Assembly (NCBI GenBank): GCA_022792175.1
Contig: JAAWAN010000023.1
Coordinates: forward strand, 1-64,000
Source: Provencibacterium sp.
GTDB lineage: Bacteria > Bacillota > Clostridia > Oscillospirales > Ruminococcaceae
Reading direction: 5' to 3'
DNA: 64,000 bases
The position numbers were made by a program, and so were the translations under genes. The notes below the pieces were generated by a model. It ran no database searches. It was not told where the DNA came from and was given only the letters and a program-made list of their open reading frames with translations. This document shows positions 33,929 to 41,050 of the stretch, piece by piece (the stretch's first letter is position 1; each line of letters begins with the position of its first letter).

Positions 33929-34036
33929 AAGCAGGAAAGCGAAGCTTTCCTGAGCCCGCTTTTGGCGGGCAGCGCCGCCCTGCGGCGCAAAATGTGCTTG
34001 TTACATCATATCCAAAACCGGCAATGCCGGTTTTTT
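33929..34036 (+). ncRNA. Candidate small RNA made of consecutive hairpins
   Basis: About 108 nt between an extended -10 promoter and a strong terminator, with no ORF. It contains, in order, CAGGAAAGC-GAA-GCTTTCCTG (33932-33952), GCCCGC-TTTTG-GCGGGC (33954-33970), GCGCCGC-CCT-GCGGCGC (33972-33988), a weak ATGT/ACAT stem (33992-34006), and a terminator hairpin (34014-34036). Almost every base of the first 60 is paired. I do not recognise it as SRP, 6S, tmRNA or RNase P RNA. A structured dnaD leader is the alternative, but the internal terminator and a second promoter argue for an independent RNA. Confidence 0.55.
34014..34036 (+). terminator. Rho-independent terminator of the candidate small RNA
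   Basis: AAAACCGGC and GCCGGTTTT form a perfect nine-pair stem with an AAT loop, followed by further T residues to 34036. A second GC-rich hairpin, GCCGCC/GGCGGC, follows at 34037-34053. Confidence 0.85.
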
Positions 34037-34091
34037 GCCGCCCCTCCGGCGGCAGCGCAGGGCGAAGCCTTTCTATTTCGACTATTTACAC

Positions 34092-34097
34092 TATAAT
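34092..34097 (+). promoter_or_regulatory. Probable -10 element of dnaD
   Basis: TATAAT lies 53 nt upstream of the dnaD start. The -35 region (CTTTCT at 17 nt) is weak. It is downstream of the small-RNA terminator and is the likely source of the dnaD transcript. Confidence 0.5.
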
Positions 34098-34149
34098 AGC
34101 TGCCGGAAAATCAGATATGCTTTTAAAAGGACTCTGAAGGAGGACCGAT

Positions 34150-35520
34150 ATGGCCTATCAGTTAAGCTTTGGTATATGGGGGGAGCTGTTCGCCGTTCCG
34201 ACCGCAATTGTCGATCAGCATATTCAGCTGTGCAGCGCGGCATCGCTTAAGGCGCTGCTGGTGCTGCTGCGGCAGGGCGGTCGGGCGCTTTCGCTTTCGA
34301 ATATCGCAGGGATGATCGGCCTCTCCGAGCCGGATACGCAGGATGCGCTCAACTACTGGATTGCTTCCGGAATTCTCGCGCGGGACGACGGACGCTCAGA
34401 GGACGCTGCGGCAGACGACACTGCCATCCCGACGGACGCCGTAAAAGTGCCGGACAGCTCCGCCGCTCCGGCGCAGGAACAGAAGATTATTCGAACCGGC
34501 TCCCGTCCCCGCCTTACTCAGGAGATGATTGCCGATATGGCCAAAAAGGATGGGCACATTGCCTCGCTCATTCAGGAAGCGCAGGTGCTTTTGGGGGGAC
34601 CAATCTCCCCCACCGCCACCGAGATGCTCGTTTCGCTGCAGAGCTATGGCGGCATGCCGGTAGAAGTCATTTTAATGGTGATCCAGTACTGCGTATCGAT
34701 TGGGAAAAGCAACGTCCGCTATATTGAAAAAACCGCCTATGACTGGATTGACCGGGGAATCGATACCTTTGAGAAGGCAGAGCGGCATATGCTCGAACAG
34801 AATAAAGCAAACGAACAGGAAAATAAAATCAAAAAGGCCTTCGGCATCCATGGCCGCAACCTGACGGCTAAAGAGCGGGAATATATCGGCAGATGGTTTA
34901 ACTCCCTGCGGTTTGACCTGCCAATGATTCAGCTTGCCTATGAGCGAACGATTGATAAAAAGGGCAGCTTCTCCTTCCCCTACTGCGATGCCATTCTCGG
35001 AAAGTGGTTCCAAAAGGGGATTAAAACGCCGCGGCAGGCGGTGGATGAGATGAACGCCCCCTTTGTGCCTGCCACCTCCTCCGGCGGGCCGCCCTCCCCG
35101 GCGCGAACGGCTTCCCCTGCCCCGGCGGCCGCCGCAGTCGCTATTCCCCGCGACCGGTATGACCGGGCGCACGCCGAGCTGCAGCGGCGCCGCAGCGATG
35201 CGCGCGATACCGCCGCCAGACACAAGGAGGAGATCTACCGGATTCTGCCGCGCATCCGGGAGATTGACAACAAACTCTCCCAAACCGGCCTGGAGGTTTC
35301 CCGCGCCGTGCTGCTCGGCGGAAACACCGAAAGTCTTTTGCAGCAGCTGCGCGATCAGAACCTTGCGCTGCAAAAAGAAAAGGAGCAGGCGCTCCTTTTG
35401 GCTGGATATCCGACCGATTATCTGGAAATTTCCTACCATTGCAGGGAATGCGAGGACAAGGGTTACAGGCCAGACGGGGAGCCCTGCAGCTGCTTAAAAA
35501 AACTGCTGGAAGGGGAATAA
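34150..35520 (+). CDS. dnaD: DnaD domain protein fused to the N-terminal domain of a DnaC/DnaI-type helicase loader
   Basis: 456 residues. Residues 1-80 are a DnaD winged-helix part; about 125-215 (LLGGPISPTATEMLVSLQS, VRYIEKTAYDWIDRGI) and 225-300 (LTAKEREYIGRWFNSL, FPYCDAILGKWFQKGI) are two DnaD C-type domains. A Pro/Ala linker (305-332) then joins about 120 residues that match the start of the clostridial loader ATPase: RAHAELQRRRSDARD, LPRIREIDNKLSQTGLEVSR, AGYPTDYLEISYHC and the zinc set C431-C434-C446-C448. Relatives continue into an AAA+ domain; here the frame stops at once and a terminator follows. The ATG has GGAGGA seven bases upstream. DnaD acts in helicase loading at the replication origin and restart. 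Confidence 0.9.
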   Translation: MAYQLSFGIWGELFAVPTAIVDQHIQLCSAASLKALLVLLRQGGRALSLSNIAGMIGLSEPDTQDALNYWIASGILARDDGRSEDAAADDTAIPTDAVKVPDSSAAPAQEQKIIRTGSRPRLTQEMIADMAKKDGHIASLIQEAQVLLGGPISPTATEMLVSLQSYGGMPVEVILMVIQYCVSIGKSNVRYIEKTAYDWIDRGIDTFEKAERHMLEQNKANEQENKIKKAFGIHGRNLTAKEREYIGRWFNSLRFDLPMIQLAYERTIDKKGSFSFPYCDAILGKWFQKGIKTPRQAVDEMNAPFVPATSSGGPPSPARTASPAPAAAAVAIPRDRYDRAHAELQRRRSDARDTAARHKEEIYRILPRIREIDNKLSQTGLEVSRAVLLGGNTESLLQQLRDQNLALQKEKEQALLLAGYPTDYLEISYHCRECEDKGYRPDGEPCSCLKKLLEGE

Positions 35521-35569
35521 AAAACCGCAAAGCGCCCGCGTCGTTTATCGTCAGCGGCGCTTTCCGCGA

Positions 35570-35612
35570 GGGATGGAGAAGTGCCACTGAAAGCACCCCT
35601 CCATCCCTTTTT
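35570..35612 (+). terminator. Terminator of dnaD
   Basis: GGGATGGAG (35570-35578) pairs with CTCCATCCC (35599-35607), with an inner GTGC/GCAC stem, followed by TTTTT. An additional stem AAAGCGCC/GGCGCTTT lies just before it (35529-35564). Confidence 0.85.
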
Positions 35613-35646
35613 AAGGGTTTTACTCTGAAATTTGACCCTAAAGCCT

Positions 35647-35666
35647 CATTTTGCAGCGCGCCCTTC
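35647..35666. repeat. Copy of the CATTTTGCAGCNNNCCCTTC motif
   Basis: CATTTTGCAGCGCGCCCTTC lies 3 nt beyond the stop codon of the decayed DUF5655 gene. It matches the arms of the palindromes after DUF4830 and ftsH except at the three variable bases, but here there is no second arm. Confidence 0.6.
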
Positions 35667-35669
35667 TTA

Positions 35670-36052
35670 TCACCGTTTTCCCGCGGAGAAAGCGGCGGCC
35701 TCCTTCACCCAGCCTATCAGCTGCCCGTCGATTTCCTCCGGCCCGGTAAGCAGAATATAGTGCGTCCAGCGGCCGGGATAGGGGGCGACCACCGCATCAA
35801 TACGCGGAGAAGAGAGACAACGGGAAAGCCCGAGAGTGACGGTGATATAGCTTCTCGGCCGCTTCACTGCCCTTCTGACCGGCAGAAAAGAGAGGAACGC
35901 GAAGCGGCACCGGTTGGAAAAGGCAATCTGGGCTTTCTGCACCTGAATCTGTACACCCTCTATCTACGAAAGGACCGCCCCTTCAAACGCCTCATAGAGC
36001 GGCAGTACCGCCGGCTTTTTGTCGAAAAAGAGTATCCGTATTCATCACTCAT
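35670..36052 (-). pseudogene. DUF5655 protein gene with a nonsense codon and a frameshift
   Basis: Reading the minus strand from an ATG at 36052 (AGGAG upstream) gives MSDEYGYS; one extra T in the T5 run near 36029-36033 would continue into FFDKKPAVLPLYEAFEGAVLS, then a TAG at 35966-35964, then IEGVQIQVQKAQIAFSNRCR and SYITVTLGLSR, EPYPGRWTH-like sequence (APYPGRWTHYILL) and EEIDGQLIGWVKEA. That is the full DUF5655 pattern, broken twice. It is last in the addB-addA-nitrilase-Cys-rich unit. Loss of function looks certain if the sequence is correct. Confidence 0.75.
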
Positions 36053-36070
36053 CTCTGCTCCTATGGCGCT

Positions 36071-36616
36071 TCACTGCCACCCAATGGAAATCACACATCG
36101 ATCCGCACCCGACTTTATGCTTTTGACCAGCGATGCCCTTACCTGCTTTTGAAACACCTCCCGAAAAATCCCTTCGGCATTTCCCAATGTACAGTAGCAC
36201 CAGCTTTTGGAAATCTCCCCCGGCACCCGCTTGATACAGGCACAGTAGCACTCGGGATAACAAAACAGCAGGCTGTTTTCGGAAAGATATTCCATCTGCG
36301 CAAAGCTTTCGCTCCGGTTAAAGACAGCTACAAACTCCCGCATTCTGCCCGCGCGGCGCAAATAGCCCTTCATTCTTTTCGCGGCGCTCTTCCCATCGCT
36401 GCAGCTGCACTCTTTTCTAAGCTCTTGAATGGTATTTTCGTCAAAGCGCTCCTCCAGATAAAGGCAGGCCGTCTTCGCCCATTCGTATTTCTTTTCGATA
36501 CCGGCGCTTTTGGAAAGGGCCAGCCTTGCTACGAAATCTGCGGCCGCCGCTTCATTTACCCGGCGTTTTAAGCTCTCCGCCATACGAATGGCATGCGCAT
36601 GATCATTTTTAGCCAT
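36071..36616 (-). CDS. Cys-rich protein, DUF6144-like
   Basis: 181 residues, function unknown. The N-terminal half is helical (AESLKRRVNEAAAADFVARL); the second half is rich in cysteine (CSCSD, CYPECYCACIK, SWCYCTLGNAEGIFREVF) and ends SGADRCVISIG. The C-terminal pattern resembles small V4R-like or DUF6144 domains that may bind a metal or organic ligand; I am not sure of the family. It overlaps the nitrilase-family gene by 8 nt and precedes the DUF5655 remnant by 18 nt, so it is part of the addA operon. Confidence 0.6.
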   Translation of the reverse strand: MAKNDHAHAIRMAESLKRRVNEAAAADFVARLALSKSAGIEKKYEWAKTACLYLEERFDENTIQELRKECSCSDGKSAAKRMKGYLRRAGRMREFVAVFNRSESFAQMEYLSENSLLFCYPECYCACIKRVPGEISKSWCYCTLGNAEGIFREVFQKQVRASLVKSIKSGADRCVISIGWQ

Positions 36617-37484
36617 TGGCTTCTCCTTGTCCCAGGCTGCGATCGGGCTGTCCCTGCCGGATAAAGGGATAGCAGATATCCGGATTCATCAGCTCCGCAT
36701 AGGCTTTTACCCTGCGGAAGGTGTTTCCCATCATCTCCCCTTCGCGGTAGGCGCGAAGCTTTTCCAAATCAAAATCAGCATAGAACAGCCCCTCGCTCAT
36801 TTCATCTGCTAAAAACAGTGTGTTGTCTACGCACTGCCCCTCTTCATCCCAGCAGACCGGGCTGAAGGCGCAGGAATTCCCTGCATTCTCTCCGTTCGGG
36901 TTGGCCATGACCACCCCGACCATATTCTCATAGGCCCGGGTGGAGAGGGCCTGCACTCGCGGCCTCATCGCCCTGCAGTCGTTGGGTACCAGAATAATTT
37001 CCGCCCCCTTCATCATCAAAACCCGCGCGCTCTCCGGATACTCCCGGTCATAGCAGATCATAACGCCCAGCAAAATGCCATGAAAATCGCAGACATGAAA
37101 GGCATCCCCGCTTTCCAGACAGATTTCATCTGCAAAGTCGCAGGTATGTACCTTTGAATACTTCATCAGAATTTTTCCGGTTTTATCGATAACAAAGGCG
37201 GAATTCTGCGGTTTTTTATTCCCGCGCGTCAGCGCCGTCGCCACAATGCCTGTCTGCAATCTCTCTGCTGCCCAGCAGATTTTTTCTATCCACTCGCTGT
37301 TGTCTGTTATGGCCTCCCCATTTTCTCTGGGCAGCTCATAACCGGTTATAAAGCACTCCGGCAGCAGCAGAATATCGGCGCCGGCGCGGGCGGCCATCTC
37401 CAGATAGGAAATAGCAGTATCGGTATTTTGAGCCGGCTGCCTGTCCAGCGAACGGCTCTGCAAAACAGCTACCTTAAAGTTCAT
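36609..37484 (-). CDS. Carbon-nitrogen hydrolase (nitrilase superfamily)
   Basis: 291 residues. The catalytic Glu-Lys-Cys triad is visible: E in LLPECFITGYELP, K in MKYSKVHTCDF and C in VMICYDREYPESARVL. Members cleave amides, nitriles or carbamoyl groups; substrate is not predictable from sequence, though many clostridial relatives act as amidohydrolases. Its start overlaps the addA stop by 4 nt, a tight coupling to the recombination genes with no obvious functional reason. Confidence 0.9.
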   Translation of the reverse strand: MNFKVAVLQSRSLDRQPAQNTDTAISYLEMAARAGADILLLPECFITGYELPRENGEAITDNSEWIEKICWAAERLQTGIVATALTRGNKKPQNSAFVIDKTGKILMKYSKVHTCDFADEICLESGDAFHVCDFHGILLGVMICYDREYPESARVLMMKGAEIILVPNDCRAMRPRVQALSTRAYENMVGVVMANPNGENAGNSCAFSPVCWDEEGQCVDNTLFLADEMSEGLFYADFDLEKLRAYREGEMMGNTFRRVKAYAELMNPDICYPFIRQGQPDRSLGQGEANG

Positions 37485-40400
37485 TTCCCTTCCTCCTTAT
37501 CGAATCGTCCGCTCTCCTCCGGCAGCGGCACCGGTATTTCCCGGGAAAGCGCCACCGAATAGAGGATGCACTCCTTCACCGGAATATGCAGCGTTCGCTG
37601 CAGAATATCGCGATAGAGCAAAAGCTGGCTTCGATAGCGCGAAAGAAGGACCTCTCCGTTCTCTACCCGGTCTGTTTTATAATCGGCCAGCACCGCCTCT
37701 TCCCCTTCAAAGAAAAGCAGGTCGCAGATGCCCTGCACCGTTACCGTTTCCTCCGAAAGCTGCGGGAACATTCCGCCCAGCTGCTCCCGGCCCAGCTGCG
37801 CCATGAAACGAAATTCCCTTTCCACCCGCGGAGCCCTTTCCAGCCGCTCCCAGAGCCGGCTTTCAAAAAAGCGGCACAGCGCTTCTGGAGAAACCGCCTC
37901 TGCCTCCTGCGGCGACAGAAAATTCAGCTGCTGCAGCCGCTGAAGCTCCCCTTCCGGATCCTTTGCGGCATGCTTTAGATCGGCAAACAGCATAAACTGG
38001 TGAAAGGCGTTTCCGCGATCCGCCGCCGTCAGCTTCTCGCGGGTGATAAATTTGGGCTGCTTTTTAAAGCGGTATGCTCCCGCTTCCTCCTCATCGCGCA
38101 CCAGCGCCGTCACCGCCATTTTTGTGGGGACGGTGCTTACCCCTTCGTACCTGTAGCCATCCTCCAACTGGCGCTGAAGGCGAGCGAGAAATTCCGGCAA
38201 AGCGGCGGCCTCCCCCGTTTTCTCAGCGGAGATTTTCTCAGGAACAGCCCCATCGCTGCAGACAATCCGACAGGAAAGCCGGCCGCTGCAGGGAATTTCT
38301 CCCGGCTGGGACAGGCCGGCATATTCCCGCAGCGCTTCGCCGCCGGGCATGCATAGAGCAGCCATACAGAGCCACTCCAGCCAGCTCTGGGAGCGGGTGA
38401 GCGCATATTCGGGAAAGCGTCCGTCCGGCTGCGGGCGCACTGAAAAGGCCTGCAGCTTTTTTTGCAGCGCATCTGCCGCACCGGTAACAATCAGGTGCTG
38501 CTTTGCGCGGGTGAGCGCCACATAGAGAATGCGCATCTCCTCGCTGCTGTTTTCCCGTTCCAGGGCCAGGCGCACCGCCTCACAGGGCACAGTGACAAAC
38601 TGGCTCATGGTGTCCTCATTCCTACGCACGCAGGCAAAGCCGAGGGAGGGGTGCAGCAGGGTGTTTTTTCTCAAATCCTCCCGGTTAAACCGTTTCTGTG
38701 TTTCGCAGAGAAAGACCACCGGAAATTCCAGCCCCTTCGAGCGGTGAACGCTCATAATCTGCACCGCGTTCTCCCGCGCAGCCACCACCGCGGGCGGAAG
38801 GTCCTCATCGTTTTCCTCCATATCGTCTATCAGCCGCAAAAACTGCGTAAGCGAGCGGCAGCCGGATTTTTCAAAGTTTTTGGCATAGCTGACAAGCAGG
38901 TGAAGATTGGCCCGGCGCTCCTCGGCGCCCTCCATCGCCAGCACCAGGCTGGGCAGGAGGGTACGCTCATAGAGAAAGCGGATGAGACGCTGCACGCTCA
39001 TATCCGCCGCAGCCGCCCGCAGAGTGCGCAACTCACTTAAAAACCGGATACAGCAGGCATCCCCCTGCTGCTCCCCTTCAATGAGCGACAGATAAAACGG
39101 CTCATTTTTCCGGTAGAGACGGATGTGCGCAATCTCCCCGGCGCTAACGGCATAAACCGGCGACATCATCGCCGCCACCAGCGGAATATCCAAAAGCGGG
39201 TTGTTGACCGACCGCAGGATGGAAAGAACGGTACCAACCTCCAGCGTATGCAAAAAGCTGCTCTGCGCGCCGGAAACCGCAGGAATCCCCCGCTCGGCGA
39301 GCGCCGTCAGAAACAGCTCTGCCCGCCCCTTCATCGTGCGCAGCAGAATGCCGATATCTCCCGGACACACCCGGCGAAGGACACCGTTATCGCTCACCAT
39401 CGCGCCGCCGGAGAGCATTTCAGCAATCCGGCCCGCCACATAGCGCGCCTCGCAGAGCGCCGCATCCTCCTGGGAAGCGGAGGTATCCATAAGCTCGAGC
39501 GACATGCCGGCAGCAGAGCCTTCTGCAAAGTTTCCCTGCCCCAGCAGCCGCTCCTGCTCGCCATAGTCCACCTGGCCTACCCTGCGGGACATGCAGGCAG
39601 CAAAAAAGTCGTTGACCGCCTCGCAGAGCGCCGGATGGGAGCGAAAGTTGGCCCCTAAAGTCAGCGCAGCCGGGTAGTGCTCCTCATCAAAGGGATGGTA
39701 GCGGTCCTTCTTCTCCATAAAAAGGCGGGGGCTGGCCTGGCGAAACCCGTAGATGCTCTGCTTGACATCCCCGACCATAAAGAGGTTGGCGCCATCCGAA
39801 AGCGACTGGAAAATCATCTCCTGTGCTTCATTGGTATCCTGATATTCATCCACCAGAAGCATCGAGATTTCCTTTCTCAGCGAAAGCGCCAGTTCGGTCG
39901 GCTGAGGCAGGCCATCCTCGCCGTGCCGGCAGAGCAGCTGCAGCGCATACTGCTCCAGATCGCTGAAGTCTACTATTTTGCGCTCTGTTTTGGCCGCGGA
40001 AAAGCGCCCGGCAAACTCCTGCGTCAGCGAAAAAAGCAGGGCAATCTTCGGCTTCAGGTCGCATATATCCTCCGCCGCCTGCTCAAGCGTGGCATGAAAG
40101 GTCTTATCCCGCAGCCGCTCCAAAAGCGTCTTGCAGTCCTTGCGCACCTGATCCAGCGCCTTTTTAAACTCCTCCCCCTCATAGCCGCGCAGCGGACGCT
40201 TTTTAATAAAGGTGAAAGCGAAAAGGGAGCGGTGTATCCCATCCCAGTCCCCCGCCTGCGCCTGCTGCAGAAGCTGCTGCAGCTGCAGCAGATCGCTCTC
40301 GTAAGCAGCAAGCCAGGCGGCAGAAAGCTGCGCATCCTCTTTCATGGCGGCAACAGCGCCCACCATTTCCCCGCAGGCAAAGCGCAGGGCACCTTTCGTA

Positions 40401-41050
40401 TAGCTCAATATCTCCTCGCCCCATGCCGTTTGGGAAATAGGGATATCCTCCCGGTAAAGCGCGAGTTTCTCCTGCAGCCAGCTTTCCGGGAAGGGGTGGG
40501 AACGGGTAAAATCATAGAGGCGCAAAACCGTTTTTAACAGCTGCTGGTCGCTGCGCGCGGCGGAGAAGAGCTCTACCGTGTGCAGAAAAAGCGGGTCCTC
40601 CTGTTCATAGCGCTCGGCGATAAGCCCGCTTAATACCTCGCGGCGCAATATCTGCAGCTCCCGCTCATCCCCTACCCGAAGGTCGGCCGGAAGGTTTAAA
40701 AGCTGAAAGTGATTGCGGATGAGGCCAAGGCAGAAGGAATGGACCGTTCCAATCTGCGCCGACTGCAATGCCTGCTGCTGCTCGCGCAGAAAACGATTTT
40801 TCGGATCGGCAGCCACCCGCTCCTCCAGCTTTTTTTCAATCCGCTCGCGCATTTCAGCCGCGGCGGCATTGGAAAATGTGGCAATGAGCAGCTGCCCGGC
40901 CGGCACCGGGTTATCTTCATCCGCCAGCAGCCGGGCGACCCGCTCGCTGAGCACGGCCGTTTTCCCGCTCCCGGCGGCCGCACTGATGAGCAGTGTGCCT
41001 CCCCGGGCCGTAATGGCAGCAAGCTGCTGTTTTGTCCAATTAACTGCCAC
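37481..41050 (-). CDS. addA: ATP-dependent helicase/nuclease subunit AddA
   Basis: UvrD-like helicase with a C-terminal RecB-type nuclease, 1189 residues; with AddB it resects double-strand ends for RecA. Walker A is LISAAAGSGKTAVLSERV, motif II MLLVDEYQDTNEAQE, motif III-IV region FMVGDVKQSIYGFRQASP, motif V VQIMSVHRSKGLEFPVVFL, and motif VI ILYVALTRAKQHL. The nuclease motif is AVLADYKTDRV. It starts with GTG inside the end of addB (11-nt overlap). Confidence 0.96.
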   Translation of the reverse strand: MAVNWTKQQLAAITARGGTLLISAAAGSGKTAVLSERVARLLADEDNPVPAGQLLIATFSNAAAAEMRERIEKKLEERVAADPKNRFLREQQQALQSAQIGTVHSFCLGLIRNHFQLLNLPADLRVGDERELQILRREVLSGLIAERYEQEDPLFLHTVELFSAARSDQQLLKTVLRLYDFTRSHPFPESWLQEKLALYREDIPISQTAWGEEILSYTKGALRFACGEMVGAVAAMKEDAQLSAAWLAAYESDLLQLQQLLQQAQAGDWDGIHRSLFAFTFIKKRPLRGYEGEEFKKALDQVRKDCKTLLERLRDKTFHATLEQAAEDICDLKPKIALLFSLTQEFAGRFSAAKTERKIVDFSDLEQYALQLLCRHGEDGLPQPTELALSLRKEISMLLVDEYQDTNEAQEMIFQSLSDGANLFMVGDVKQSIYGFRQASPRLFMEKKDRYHPFDEEHYPAALTLGANFRSHPALCEAVNDFFAACMSRRVGQVDYGEQERLLGQGNFAEGSAAGMSLELMDTSASQEDAALCEARYVAGRIAEMLSGGAMVSDNGVLRRVCPGDIGILLRTMKGRAELFLTALAERGIPAVSGAQSSFLHTLEVGTVLSILRSVNNPLLDIPLVAAMMSPVYAVSAGEIAHIRLYRKNEPFYLSLIEGEQQGDACCIRFLSELRTLRAAAADMSVQRLIRFLYERTLLPSLVLAMEGAEERRANLHLLVSYAKNFEKSGCRSLTQFLRLIDDMEENDEDLPPAVVAARENAVQIMSVHRSKGLEFPVVFLCETQKRFNREDLRKNTLLHPSLGFACVRRNEDTMSQFVTVPCEAVRLALERENSSEEMRILYVALTRAKQHLIVTGAADALQKKLQAFSVRPQPDGRFPEYALTRSQSWLEWLCMAALCMPGGEALREYAGLSQPGEIPCSGRLSCRIVCSDGAVPEKISAEKTGEAAALPEFLARLQRQLEDGYRYEGVSTVPTKMAVTALVRDEEEAGAYRFKKQPKFITREKLTAADRGNAFHQFMLFADLKHAAKDPEGELQRLQQLNFLSPQEAEAVSPEALCRFFESRLWERLERAPRVEREFRFMAQLGREQLGGMFPQLSEETVTVQGICDLLFFEGEEAVLADYKTDRVENGEVLLSRYRSQLLLYRDILQRTLHIPVKECILYSVALSREIPVPLPEESGRFDKEEGK

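Noticed and set aside
36023-36040. Possibility that the DUF5655 frameshift is only a sequencing error
   Set aside because: Even if the T5 run is corrected, the in-frame TAG at 35964-35966 remains, so the pseudogene call stands.
39677-40537. Plus-strand ORFs of 200-430 codons opposite addA, addB, alaS, rnj and gdpP
   Set aside because: They are antisense shadows caused by GC-rich codon use; the minus-strand proteins have full domain sets.
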